NCBI RefSeq assembly: GCF_902460845.1
Contig: NZ_CABPVS010000003.1
Span: forward strand, 1 to 64,000
Source of the DNA: Campylobacter concisus
Lineage (GTDB): Bacteria; Campylobacterota; Campylobacteria; Campylobacterales; Campylobacteraceae
Length of the DNA stretch: 64,000 bases
Direction: 5' to 3'
Part shown: positions 1 through 8,152 of the stretch, piece by piece
How the letters are laid out: each line of letters opens with the position of its first letter
How positions within the stretch are numbered: position 1 is the stretch's first letter
Made by a program: the position numbers and the translations under genes
The notes under the pieces: model-generated
What the model saw: only the letters and a program-made list of their open reading frames with translations
Databases searched by the model: none
Told to the model about the DNA's origin: nothing

Positions 1-213
1 TGAAACAACAATATAACCAAAAAAATCATAATTTTTTAAAAAATGTGTGATCACTATAAAATTTTTACTTATAAATTTCACAAAAAATCATCAGTCTAAA
101 ATCTACAAACTTATAGTTAAGTTTTACTAGGTAAGCAATTTTCTAACGCGAAAAATTTTATATAAAGATATTTAAAAAATAATGTTAAACAATAATAAAA
201 ATTTATGATTATC

Positions 214-239
214 TATAAGTAGTGGCGGACAGAGAGGGA
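214..239. other. Left attachment site copy (att) of element 1
   Basis: Twenty-six bases are identical to 51301-51326, which is the last bases of tRNA-Ser plus its immediate downstream flank. The match stops at 240. GGCGGA at 224-229 can pair with TCCGCC at 243-248, so the site could also fold into a hairpin. It marks the distal end of the tandem element array. Confidence 0.75.
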
Positions 240-351
240 CACTCCGCCAATCTTATGGCTTTTGTCATTATTTAACCTTTTAAAAGTCCAATATATACGA
301 CTTCTTATTAATATTAGAATTATATATTTTAAAGCTTTATTTTTGCTGATT

Positions 352-384
352 TTCTGTAACAAATACCCAAATTCTCTGTAACAA
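352..384. repeat. Candidate integrase arm-type sites, left end of element 1
   Basis: Two direct copies of TCTGTAACAA occur at 353-362 and 375-384. The same pair with similar spacing is found at the other end of the island (16408-16442), just upstream of the integrase gene. Repeats shared by both ends of an element next to its att sites are typical arm-binding sites of tyrosine integrases. The assignment is inference. Confidence 0.5.
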
Positions 385-545
385 GTATTCTGTTATTTTA
401 TAGGGCTTTTATAGTATTTTTAATAAAAAAATTTGTCCAATTATAAGGACAACTTTTTCTAAAATTCTTAGCTATAGAAATTTTTGTTTTAATAAAATCA
501 AAGACTCTAAAGTGCTATAATCTACCCAAATTTAAAAGGACTTTT

Positions 546-797
546 ATGACTACCATGATAAATATTCAAACAACTGCAGATAATACTACTCTTGAAGCGA
601 TAAAGGCTCTACTTTTTAAAATAGATCCAGCTGCTATTTTTGAAACATATGGTGAGCAGCAAAACTATCTTAGTAAAGAGGATGAGGAGCACCTGAAGAG
701 GATTTCTGATATGGATGATAAAGGGGAGCTAGAGTATGTCTCAATGGACGAAATGAATGCTCATGTAAATTCTATTTTTAAAAAATACGGTGCCTAA
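546..797 (+). CDS. Antitoxin-like small protein, upstream partner of ParE/RelE-like toxin
   Basis: The 83-residue product begins MTTMINIQTT and is acidic in its second half (KEDEEHLKRI). It directly precedes a RelE/ParE-like gene with no gap: its TAA is followed at once by the toxin ATG. This arrangement is typical of type II toxin-antitoxin operons. The likely role is to bind and neutralise the downstream protein and repress the operon. A TATAAT box (516-521) and AAAAGGA ribosome site (534-540) precede the start; a second in-frame ATG at codon 4 is also possible. No antitoxin family is recognised with certainty. The pair sits just inside the island boundary, where it could stabilise the element. 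Confidence 0.65.
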   Translation: MTTMINIQTTADNTTLEAIKALLFKIDPAAIFETYGEQQNYLSKEDEEHLKRISDMDDKGELEYVSMDEMNAHVNSIFKKYGA

Positions 798-1085
798 ATG
801 CAGCAAATTCCTTATTTAAGCAAGGAATTCCTAAGCCAACTTGATGCAATTTTGGATTTTTACTCTAAGGATAGTGTTGAAACTGCTTGGACTTTTTATT
901 GTAAGCTATTAGAAAGGCTAAAAAGCATCTCTTATATGCCTTACAGATTTAGAAAAAATAAAACAATCAATAGAGAAGACACGAGAGATCTTATATTTAA
1001 AGGGTATGTGGTAGTCTTTCGTATAGAACAAGATCACATAAAAATACTTGCAATATATAAGCACAATCTCACTCCTTACTCATAG
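798..1085 (+). CDS. ParE/RelE-family toxin
   Basis: The 95-residue product has the layout of the RelE/ParE fold. An N-terminal helical half (SQLDAILDFY, then residues about 30-47) precedes the strand motif YMPYRFRKN, and it ends with FKGYVVVFRIEQDHIKILAIYKH, where the final IYKH resembles the terminal motif of the family. RelE members cleave mRNA on the ribosome and ParE members poison gyrase; which applies here cannot be told. The start codon abuts the upstream antitoxin stop, so translation is coupled. It ends 10 bases before the convergent relaxase gene. Confidence 0.7.
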   Translation: MQQIPYLSKEFLSQLDAILDFYSKDSVETAWTFYCKLLERLKSISYMPYRFRKNKTINREDTRDLIFKGYVVVFRIEQDHIKILAIYKHNLTPYS

Positions 1086-1095
1086 AAATACGCTA

Positions 1096-2346
1096 TTAGC
1101 TTAAATTTATAGAGGCTATAGCTTCTAAATTACTATTTAGCTCTTGCGCCTTAATCTCCACAGGAAAGGTTAAGCCCAAGCATTCAAGTTCTCTTTTTAG
1201 CTTGATGTTTGTATTTGCGTGAGTCATAACTAAACTATAAATTTCTCCTTTCATCTGTTTTATTTCTTCTCTTGTAATTTCTATTTCGCTATTTTTTTCA
1301 ATAATCTCTTCATTGGCTTTACAAAGCTCATTTTTAGTAACTTGTAGCTCAACTTCTTGTGCTTTATATAAGCTTTCTTGATCATTGAGCCTTGTTCTTA
1401 GTATTTCATTTTCATATTCTAGATCTTTTATATTTACCTTTTGATCTTCACTATACTTAGAAATAATATCTATATATGTCTCGTCTTTTTCTATGATAGC
1501 TTTTAGCTCTTCTATCTTTTGTGTTAGCTTATCATTTTCGCTGGCTATTCTAAAAGCTTTTAGTTTTTTATGCCTACTGCCACCACCACCTTTTATCATT
1601 CCTAAAATTTCAGAATTTATGTTATATACGGTTTTAAAAACAGTTTTATAATCTAAATTCGGATCGGTTGTGTTTTTTTTGAATCTTTGCATTTGGTTTC
1701 TACCATTTACTAAGCTATTCCATTCCACATGAGCATGCTTTTGAAATATTGGCTCAAATTTTTCATATTCTAGTTCAGCCCCTTTTTCATAGTATTGTTT
1801 GCCATTTATGCTTTCTTTTATATGTATATAATAAGCCCTGCCATCCTTATCCGTAATGTATGTGCCACCTAGTTTGCCATTTTCATCATGAAATAGTGGA
1901 AATATCTCCTTGTTATCGCTCTTTCTCAAAAGGTGCCCCTCATCACTATGAATGTATAAATTTATGGGTTCAATATTTAAAATTTTGCTTACAGCTTTTA
2001 TGGATTTTAGTAAGCTTGATAGTTGCGTATGCTCGTTTAGTCCTATGACACATTCATAGTGACAGTTTTGTTTTAGTGGTTTTTTGCCCTTATGCTTATC
2101 TATCAACTTTATCTTGCCAAGATGTGATACTTCATACTTCATCTCATCTCTTCTTTTTTGCCATAAGTCATCAAAGCTAAGCTTATTTAATCTTATGTGC
2201 CTCACAGGCTTTTTCAAGATGCCATATTTTTCATTTAGATAGTATCTTGGCATTAGGTAGCCAGGTTTTTCTTCTCTGCTATTGTGAGCATTTGTGCGGT
2301 CACTAGCTAGCTCAAATGTTATGTTTGCTTGTTGGTTTTTAAACAT
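1096..2346 (-). CDS. Pre/MobV-like mobilization relaxase
   Basis: The 416-residue product has an N-terminal catalytic-looking half and a long C-terminal coiled coil (about 270-390, rich in E, K, L, I). Histidine-rich motifs that could coordinate a metal are IHSDEGH (about residue 133) and KHAHVEWN (about 206), in the style of HUH relaxases of the plasmid Pre/Mob family (HxDExxPHxH). Such enzymes nick oriT and pilot single-stranded DNA during conjugative mobilization. The 5' flank (2410-2454) contains nested inverted repeats, as oriT regions often do. The assignment rests on motif pattern and island context and is not certain; the remainder of the sequence is not distinctive. Confidence 0.5.
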   Translation of the reverse strand: MFKNQQANITFELASDRTNAHNSREEKPGYLMPRYYLNEKYGILKKPVRHIRLNKLSFDDLWQKRRDEMKYEVSHLGKIKLIDKHKGKKPLKQNCHYECVIGLNEHTQLSSLLKSIKAVSKILNIEPINLYIHSDEGHLLRKSDNKEIFPLFHDENGKLGGTYITDKDGRAYYIHIKESINGKQYYEKGAELEYEKFEPIFQKHAHVEWNSLVNGRNQMQRFKKNTTDPNLDYKTVFKTVYNINSEILGMIKGGGGSRHKKLKAFRIASENDKLTQKIEELKAIIEKDETYIDIISKYSEDQKVNIKDLEYENEILRTRLNDQESLYKAQEVELQVTKNELCKANEEIIEKNSEIEITREEIKQMKGEIYSLVMTHANTNIKLKRELECLGLTFPVEIKAQELNSNLEAIASINLS

Positions 2347-2409
2347 ATTGCCTCTTTAAATTTAATATCTATTTATAGTAATTATATGTGTTTGGGCAAA
2401 AATCATTCG

Positions 2410-2454
2410 TCTAAACCATTTTATTGCCCAAATTGGTTTAGAGAGCTCTAAACC
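2410..2454. other. Candidate oriT: nested inverted repeats upstream of relaxase gene
   Basis: TCTAAACC occurs at 2410-2417 and 2447-2454, and its complement GGTTTAGA at 2435-2442. Two alternative hairpins are possible. The tighter one is GGTTTAGAG/CTCTAAACC at 2435-2454 around a 2-base centre. The site is 64-108 bases upstream of the relaxase-like start. Position and structure suggest an origin of transfer, but terminator or operator roles are not excluded. Confidence 0.35.
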
Positions 2455-2554
2455 TTTTGGGCTCTGCGAGGCTTTTTAATGTAAAAGAGAGATTTGACCT
2501 ACATTCTTTTAAAATCCAAGTCCTATTTTAAAGCTTATATGGATTTTGCTTTTT

Positions 2555-2790
2555 TCAAAGTATTTTGGCTTGTATAGGCTTTGAGACTAGCGGATCGTAG
2601 TTTAAATTTGATCCGAATAGATTAAATGAGTCCTTTATGCCTACCCCTGCTAGCTTGTTTGTATATCATTTGCCACATAGACAGTGCCGCCATTTTTCTT
2701 TTAAAACAAACATCTTTGCCATATATCCTTCTATAGACAAAGCAGCTTTTACATCCAACAAGCTTATAGTTATAACGCTACAACTTTCAT
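2555..2790 (-). pseudogene. Decayed small gene, several frameshifts
   Basis: Downstream of mcrC the minus strand reads as protein-like fragments in alternating frames. They are MKVVAL, then ITISLLDVKAALSIEGYMAK, then NGGTVYVANDIQT, then LAGVGIKDSFNLFGSNLN to a stop at 2555. At least three single-base shifts are needed to join them. The start overlaps the mcrC stop. The N-terminal hydrophobic stretch could be a former signal peptide. I do not recognise the family. It fills most of the gap between the relaxase and mcrC. Confidence 0.4.
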
Positions 2791-4067
2791 AATGTTTTCA
2801 CCTTATCTCTTTTTTTTATAGTTTCTAAAATCTTTTTAAGATACTTTTTAAATTCGTCAGCAAATGTTTTATTATCATTTCTTAATACACTGAGTATAAA
2901 AATTTTGTTTTCAGTACTATGTCTTATGTTTTCTGACCCATTAAAGACGTTACTTTTAGCATAGATTAGAATTCCAGTGTTTGAACCGGCTTTCTCCACG
3001 TATTGTTTTATTTGTAGCAAATTCTTGCAATCAGTTTCACCTAAATAGGCATTATAAAAATGCCTATATTTAGCATCCAAAACAGCTAAAATTTTCCCTT
3101 CTTCATCTTTTATCGCAAAATCGGGTCTCAAATCCAAGCCCGGAATTTTATACTGAGTTTCTAGCCTAAATTTACCGCCAAATTCGCCTAATACGCTTCT
3201 TATGAGCCTCTCAATATAAAGCTCAAAAAGATTAGGTGCATATAGCAAATAACCAAATTTTAGATTTTTGACGGCGTTTTTGCTAGTGTATCTTGAATCT
3301 TGCAAAATGATAATCCTAGCGATTTGAAGAGCAATTTTGTAGTCTTTATAAAGCTCGTTCATCACGGATTTTGAGTTCAAAGCCGTATCTATGTCTCTAA
3401 TGCTTTTCATCTCTCCGTTAGCATTGACTAGCAGAAAATTCCTTATTTCTTTGTCGTAAAGTGCGAATTTAGTGTTTTTTCTAACCAAGATATCGTATGC
3501 CCTTAAAAGTACCCTTGCGACTACTTCGTCAGGTACTCGCGAGCTTTTTCGGCTTGAAATTTTACCCGTAAAGGGCTGATCTTTTTTGATGAAATTTTTA
3601 ACGTCAAGGCTTCCGTGCAGGGCGTAGTCTCTAAAAGGAATTTTTTTATAAACACTTGGGAAGCCGCTTAGCTTGGCTAGCTTTAAGCGGCTGATAAATG
3701 AGGCGTAAAGGACGTAGTCCATAGGGATGTCGCCGCTTGCGCCCGCGACGCTACCGCCAGAGCTAAAAAACGCCGAGTCGATAGTTTTTAAAAGCTCGGC
3801 TTCTAGTTCTTTGCCGAAACAAGAGGTTATGACGTACTCTTGCCCCTCAAAGGTAAAACGGCCTATATAGTTACCGTCTTCGCACTTTTTAAGGATATAG
3901 TGCGCATCTTCTTCTTGGTGCGTTTTTTTATTTTTTACTATTTTCGGCTTAAATTTATCATGACGTCCATATAGAAAGATGATATCAGTTTTGCCTTTTG
4001 CCAGCTTGTCAAAGGTGATTTCTTTTTTATAATCTTCTTGGCTGCAGAGGCTATTATCTTTAAACAT
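2787..4067 (-). CDS. mcrC: McrC-like nuclease subunit of McrBC-type restriction system
   Basis: The 426-residue product carries a C-terminal PD-(D/E)XK nuclease core: RPDFAI (D316), then AVLDAKYRHF (D331, K333). The preceding segment YLLYAPNLFELYIERLI is typical of McrC/DUF2357 proteins. McrC is the endonuclease subunit recruited by the McrB NTPase motor and cuts DNA carrying modified cytosines. It lies 4 bases downstream of the McrB-like gene in the same direction, so the two form one operon. Substrate preference cannot be read from sequence. The N-terminal 120 residues match no domain I know. Confidence 0.8.
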   Translation of the reverse strand: MFKDNSLCSQEDYKKEITFDKLAKGKTDIIFLYGRHDKFKPKIVKNKKTHQEEDAHYILKKCEDGNYIGRFTFEGQEYVITSCFGKELEAELLKTIDSAFFSSGGSVAGASGDIPMDYVLYASFISRLKLAKLSGFPSVYKKIPFRDYALHGSLDVKNFIKKDQPFTGKISSRKSSRVPDEVVARVLLRAYDILVRKNTKFALYDKEIRNFLLVNANGEMKSIRDIDTALNSKSVMNELYKDYKIALQIARIIILQDSRYTSKNAVKNLKFGYLLYAPNLFELYIERLIRSVLGEFGGKFRLETQYKIPGLDLRPDFAIKDEEGKILAVLDAKYRHFYNAYLGETDCKNLLQIKQYVEKAGSNTGILIYAKSNVFNGSENIRHSTENKIFILSVLRNDNKTFADEFKKYLKKILETIKKRDKVKTL

Positions 4068-4071
4068 CGCA

Positions 4072-5733
4072 TTAGCCTATGAAAATTTCCCTAGCTATAT
4101 TTAGCTTATCTTTCGCGTCACGGTCACCAAACTGCGTTCTTATATACTCTCTCAAGATAGGCTCTATATGTCTGTTCCATATCTCTTCTTCGTTTAACAC
4201 CTCTTTTCTTAAAAAATACGAATGCCCTATCTCATAAGCTCTACCTAAATTTAAGCCATCTGTTTTTTTGCTACCCTTTAGCTGGTACTCTTCTTTAGTG
4301 ATGTAGTTATTTAAACTTTCACATTTTGTCTTGTAAGCTTCATCCGTAGCATTTTCTACAACCCCATAATCGCATCCCATCAAGACCCACGCAAAGCGCC
4401 TTCTAAGAGCTAAGTCAAAGCAGTCGATACTCTTATCCACATCGTTCATCATGCCTATGAAATAGATATTTGCAGGTATATAAAATTTAGTTTGCAAATT
4501 ACCGTAATCAATGCAAAGCGATTTTTTGCTAGCATCCAATGCTATTATGTTTTCCATAAGTGCAGAATTTTTTATTTTTATGGCACTGCTTTTTCCGCGG
4601 TAATTCTCCTCCAAAAGTGATAACGTTTCGCCAAATACCGCTGCTATGTCGGCTCTATTTATCTCATCAACTATGAAAAAGAAATTTTCTTTTTCATTTT
4701 GCGCCGCTTTTAAGCAAAATTCTTTAAATACGCCGTTTGTCAAAGCTAAATTTAAATTTCCGTTTTGTATGCCGATAGGTTTTATGCCGTCTATAAAATC
4801 CTCGTATTCAAAACCGCTATGAAACTGTACCCACTCGGTTCTAGCGTGGTTCGGATCTAAAATATCAAGGCAGTCTTTTACGAATTTCGTCTTGCCGGTT
4901 CCAGGCGCACCGTAGTAGATGATGTTTTTAGAACCCTTAGTAAGCTCTCTTAGAACTTTATTTTTAATAATTATGCCGATAGCTTCCCAAATAGCTTTTC
5001 TAGAATCCGCAAAAATTCCAAAGAGGTCGCCCAAAATTTCTCTTAACTCATCATCGGTTAATTGCTCTCCGCTTCCATCGTTACTCCAATTAATATTGGA
5101 CAGCAACAAGCAAAGTATTTGATGGATTTTAAAGCATACATCTAATCTTAATTCATATTTGCTATCTAAATTTTTGATGCCACTTTGGGTATAGACGTAA
5201 AAACTATTTTTACCGTCTCTAAAATACTCTATTAATTTTTGAAAGATATTAAGATAAAAGATGGTATATCCCTCTTTGTCTAGCGCAAAATTACAAACCA
5301 CTAATAATTCGTAAAAGCCACCATATAAAATATTAAAATCGTTTTTTTCTAAGAAATCATTGCTAGTTCCGTCGTTTTTATACTTATCTAGCAATACATT
5401 AAAGTGCTTATTGATATTTTCATCTCTAAATTTATTTCCACTTCCATCTATATCAAATTTTATGCCGAGATCTTGGTAGTCGGTTATATCTTTACAGATA
5501 TCAAGTATATTAGCCTTTGAGCCGTCATAGTCGTAGTAATCCTCAAGCTTACTTACGGTAGCATTGCTAACCTTTGATAGCGATACGCCTTTGCTGTCCC
5601 TATATGCTATAACATCCCCCTTGCGAGCATCCCAATCAAAATCCTTAAACACTTTCAAATTTCCCTTGCAGTTGACGATCCTACTAAAAATCTCATTTAT
5701 CTTTAGTATCTGCTCAGCTGTAAAGTTACTCAT
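4072..5733 (-). CDS. mcrB: McrB-like AAA+ NTPase, McrBC-type restriction system
   Basis: The 553-residue product has an AAA+ motor in its C-terminal half. It shows Walker A GAPGTGKT (275-282), Walker B FFFIVDEINRAD (351-362), a sensor-like FIGMMNDVD (425-433) close to the McrB MNxxD signature, and LALRRRF (442-448) with candidate arginine finger. The McrB family hydrolyses GTP and translocates DNA to activate McrC cleavage. The N-terminal 260 residues should read the target modification but match no known reader that I recognise. The specificity may therefore differ from classical RmC. The start follows an AGGAG-type site (5737-5742 on the reverse strand). It is the first gene of a two-gene operon with mcrC. 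Confidence 0.85.
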   Translation of the reverse strand: MSNFTAEQILKINEIFSRIVNCKGNLKVFKDFDWDARKGDVIAYRDSKGVSLSKVSNATVSKLEDYYDYDGSKANILDICKDITDYQDLGIKFDIDGSGNKFRDENINKHFNVLLDKYKNDGTSNDFLEKNDFNILYGGFYELLVVCNFALDKEGYTIFYLNIFQKLIEYFRDGKNSFYVYTQSGIKNLDSKYELRLDVCFKIHQILCLLLSNINWSNDGSGEQLTDDELREILGDLFGIFADSRKAIWEAIGIIIKNKVLRELTKGSKNIIYYGAPGTGKTKFVKDCLDILDPNHARTEWVQFHSGFEYEDFIDGIKPIGIQNGNLNLALTNGVFKEFCLKAAQNEKENFFFIVDEINRADIAAVFGETLSLLEENYRGKSSAIKIKNSALMENIIALDASKKSLCIDYGNLQTKFYIPANIYFIGMMNDVDKSIDCFDLALRRRFAWVLMGCDYGVVENATDEAYKTKCESLNNYITKEEYQLKGSKKTDGLNLGRAYEIGHSYFLRKEVLNEEEIWNRHIEPILREYIRTQFGDRDAKDKLNIAREIFIG

Positions 5734-5756
5734 TTTATTCTCCTAAATTTTAAAAA

Positions 5757-5773
5757 GCTCCCGCAAAGGGAGC
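5757..5773 (-). terminator. Rho-independent terminator after the DUF1566 gene
   Basis: GCTCCC and GGGAGC flank a 5-base loop. On the minus strand the stem is followed by TTTTT. It lies between the stop of the DUF1566 gene (5835) and the start of mcrB (5733), so it separates the two minus-strand units. Confidence 0.75.
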
Positions 5774-5834
5774 AAAAGGCTTTTTCAAAGCGTCACCATT
5801 AGGTCTGAATTTCTTAAAAAAGAAATTTCAAAGA

Positions 5835-6287
5835 TCAATCCTGTCGGACGCACCGTACGAAGTAGCTACCAGAAGCTTTGTCCCAATCAGCGCGACCGCT
5901 CAAGAAATTCGCGAACGCTATAAAAGACGAGTCGATATCACCTATGGTAGAGCTCCAGTACCATGGATAGCCGGATTTTGCTATGTATTTAAAAGCGGTA
6001 TTTAGAGTGGATTCGGATCTTGTTTCATTCGCTATGCTTAGTAGCTCCGTTATGGTTGGTAGCCTCCAGTCTTTGTATCCGGCTAGGTTTACTATCTTAC
6101 AGTATTCTTGCGCCTGCCCCCACGTTCCTTTAAAAATTTGTTTCTCATCCTGCCACATTAGTCTTCCCAGATTCTTTTCGCTACATATCACTACGTTTTT
6201 ATCATCATCTCGGTAGCACGCAATGCTTAACTCCTCTGCGTGAAGCAGTCCGCAAAGCAGCAAAGATATAGTTATGTATTTTTTCAT
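5835..6287 (-). CDS. Secreted DUF1566 (Lcl C-terminal) domain protein
   Basis: The 150-residue product has a signal peptide (MKKYITISLLLCGLLHAEE, cleavage likely after HA). The DUF1566/Lcl_C pattern follows: LMWQDE, AQEYC, DWRLPTITELLSIAN, YWSST and a terminal YFVRCVR. The domain adopts a C-type-lectin-like fold in surface and adhesion proteins. It is likely exported to the periplasm or surface. The start overlaps the stop of an upstream fragment (6284-6454). A terminator follows at 5757-5773. No reverse transcriptase is present, so this is not a diversified DGR target here. Confidence 0.75.
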   Translation of the reverse strand: MKKYITISLLLCGLLHAEELSIACYRDDDKNVVICSEKNLGRLMWQDEKQIFKGTWGQAQEYCKIVNLAGYKDWRLPTITELLSIANETRSESTLNTAFKYIAKSGYPWYWSSTIGDIDSSFIAFANFLSGRADWDKASGSYFVRCVRQD

Positions 6288-6454
6288 CCATCTTCCTTTA
6301 CTTTTTTAAAGTTATATATCACTTGGATATTTTCTCGGCTTTCGTTTATCAAAGCCACCTTTTGCCTTAGCCTATTAGAGTTAGCCCATTTTATATGAGC
6401 TAGAAACGAAAAAAAATTATCTATCTCTTTTTTTATCCATTTTTCTTTCTTGTT
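6284..6454 (-). pseudogene. Open fragment upstream of DUF1566 gene, no clear start
   Basis: A minus-strand frame of about 56 codons reads KWIKKEIDNFFSFLAHIKWA and continues to VKEDG. Its TGA overlaps the ATG of the DUF1566 gene (ATGA). The sequence looks protein-like, but there is no ATG and the frame is closed upstream by TAA at 6455-6457. It is probably the 3' remnant of a truncated gene that once was coupled to the DUF1566 gene. The remaining gap 6455-6639 is AT-rich, and I see only candidate promoter-like sequence for the HTH gene. Confidence 0.3.
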
Positions 6455-6639
6455 TTACTTGAAATTAGACCTATTAACCTGAGATGATGTATGTTGGTTT
6501 ATAAACACTATCGCTATTTAAGAATAAATTTACTATATGGATAATTTTATTAGAATTATTCTTATTGAATACTTAATTCATATAGTATTTTTTTATCAAT
6601 TATACTTCTTTAATTTAGAGCAATTTTAAAGAGTATAAA

Positions 6640-7071
6640 ATGCAAATTTATGAAAGAATAAATGCGATCTTAAGAAGTAAAAAGTTAAAGAAAAAGGACT
6701 TTGTCCAAAAATTTATAGATCTTGAACCTAGGCTAAAAAGCACAGGCGAAGTGCCGTCCTTGCCATCTATATATAACTATCTCAATGGAAATAGAGAGAT
6801 CAAAGCCGAGCTTATACCTTATATAGCAAAAGCTCTTGATGTAAGCGAACAAGAACTTTTTATAGACGACCTTAATATCTCAAGCTTTTTAAAAGATATA
6901 GCTAGTAAGTGTAACTACAACGATAAAGAATATGCAAATTTGCAAAACATAAGTCGTATCATAGATCTTTGTCAATACGCTTCAGAACCACTCTTATCAA
7001 GGCTAATAGAAATTCTAGAGAAAAACAAAGAGCAAACGCTAAGACAAATGAGGGATATTTCTCTTTTATAA
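6640..7071 (+). CDS. XRE-type HTH regulator
   Basis: The 143-residue product has an N-terminal helix-turn-helix: RINAILRSKKLKKKDFVQKF, then PSLPSIYNYLNGNREIKAEL and a second helix pair ending YIAKALDVSEQELF. This is the pattern of Cro/CI-type DNA-binding domains in which the residues before YNYLNG form the recognition helix. The C-terminal half (about 80-143) is helical and could dimerise. It has no S24 peptidase domain. It is the first plus-strand gene of a group that continues with an exported protein and a PH-domain membrane protein, so it may control that group or the island. Confidence 0.75.
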   Translation: MQIYERINAILRSKKLKKKDFVQKFIDLEPRLKSTGEVPSLPSIYNYLNGNREIKAELIPYIAKALDVSEQELFIDDLNISSFLKDIASKCNYNDKEYANLQNISRIIDLCQYASEPLLSRLIEILEKNKEQTLRQMRDISLL

Positions 7072-7200
7072 TCCGCCTTCTACTCACCGCAAAGATAACC
7101 CCACCTATAAAATATATTGTTAGAAAAAAATTTATATTGAATAAAGTTCGTATTGAATAATATACTTGCAAATTTTTACTTATAGAAAAAGGAGTTCTCG

Positions 7201-8142
7201 ATGAAAAAAGCATTATTTATTGTATGCTTTTTAGCTAGTATGGTATATGGATTAGAAAGAGGTGCTACTAACAATTTCAAATACATTATAGACACAGGTG
7301 TTCAATCAATCTATGTGCTTCAAGATAGAACAGGCGGCTACGACTTATCATTTCAGCTTGTTTTTAACTTTTTTGATTCGCAAAGAAATGACAAGGATAA
7401 CTTTGGGGAATGCTACGACTACCGCAATATGGGCGAAGTAATAGTAGATGGACAAAAGACAGAATGCACTAAAACAGGTAAAGATATTGGATGCTTTAAA
7501 AAAGATAAATTCGGAAACAATGTAAAAGTTTTTGAAATAATATCAACACAATACAATAAGGATAAGCCACAAGATTCAAGCTATTGTCTAAAGGCACAAA
7601 ATGAGTGCATAGCACTCACAAAGGTTTTGGAGCTGAAGTCTATCTTTGTAAAAAACTATGATATTAAGCTTACTCCGGATGAAGAAGAGCTCATTAGAAA
7701 TAAGGATGTGTGCTATACAGGGCCGTATGGTAGTTTAGATAGCTATAGAAAAAGTAGTTTAAATTCCAGTGAGCATATGATAGGTCACACAAATATTTAC
7801 TTCTCTTCACCAGACATAGCGATCGAAGACTCTTTAAGATATATGAATACTACTGGTAATGCAGAAGGAGATTATAGAGAAGTAAGGATGATAAAAGATG
7901 GTAAAGAAAAGGATATCCAAGACTTTTTTACGGTTGACAAGGGAAGCCTAGAGAGACTATTAGACGAAAAAGGCATTATAGATCTTATGGTTGGTGTAGG
8001 TTGTCTTAGTATGAATATGTATATATTTAATGGAAAGATGTATGTAGATCAACGATGCGATGATCTCAAAATGGTGCCATATAGATTCATAGAAGACATA
8101 CTGTCGGAAGAAGGCAGAAGATACATCAAAAGATATTACTAA
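7201..8142 (+). CDS. Exported Cys-rich protein of unknown function
   Basis: The 313-residue product starts with a signal peptide (MKKALFIVCFLASMVYGLE). The mature part has about ten cysteines, including GECYDY, TECTKTGKDIGCF, SYCLKAQNECIAL and GVGCLSM, suggesting disulfide bonds in the periplasm. No lipobox cysteine follows the signal sequence. An AAAAAGGAG site (7189-7196) precedes the ATG. The next gene starts 10 bases downstream, so the two are probably co-transcribed. I do not recognise the family. Confidence 0.7.
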   Translation: MKKALFIVCFLASMVYGLERGATNNFKYIIDTGVQSIYVLQDRTGGYDLSFQLVFNFFDSQRNDKDNFGECYDYRNMGEVIVDGQKTECTKTGKDIGCFKKDKFGNNVKVFEIISTQYNKDKPQDSSYCLKAQNECIALTKVLELKSIFVKNYDIKLTPDEEELIRNKDVCYTGPYGSLDSYRKSSLNSSEHMIGHTNIYFSSPDIAIEDSLRYMNTTGNAEGDYREVRMIKDGKEKDIQDFFTVDKGSLERLLDEKGIIDLMVGVGCLSMNMYIFNGKMYVDQRCDDLKMVPYRFIEDILSEEGRRYIKRYY

Positions 8143-8152
8143 AGGATTAAAA

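Noticed and set aside
224-248. Transcription terminator at the left att
   Set aside because: The GGCGGA/TCCGCC pairing has a 13-base loop and no T-run; it is better explained as the att copy plus chance complement.
1860-2048. Plus-strand frame inside the relaxase gene
   Set aside because: Shadow frame opposite a longer coding gene, with no ribosome site and Cys/His/Leu-rich composition.
5835-6287. Diversity-generating retroelement target (DUF1566 lectin-like fold)
   Set aside because: No reverse transcriptase, no template repeat and no adenine-biased variable repeat are seen in the window; the protein is a stand-alone secreted DUF1566 protein.
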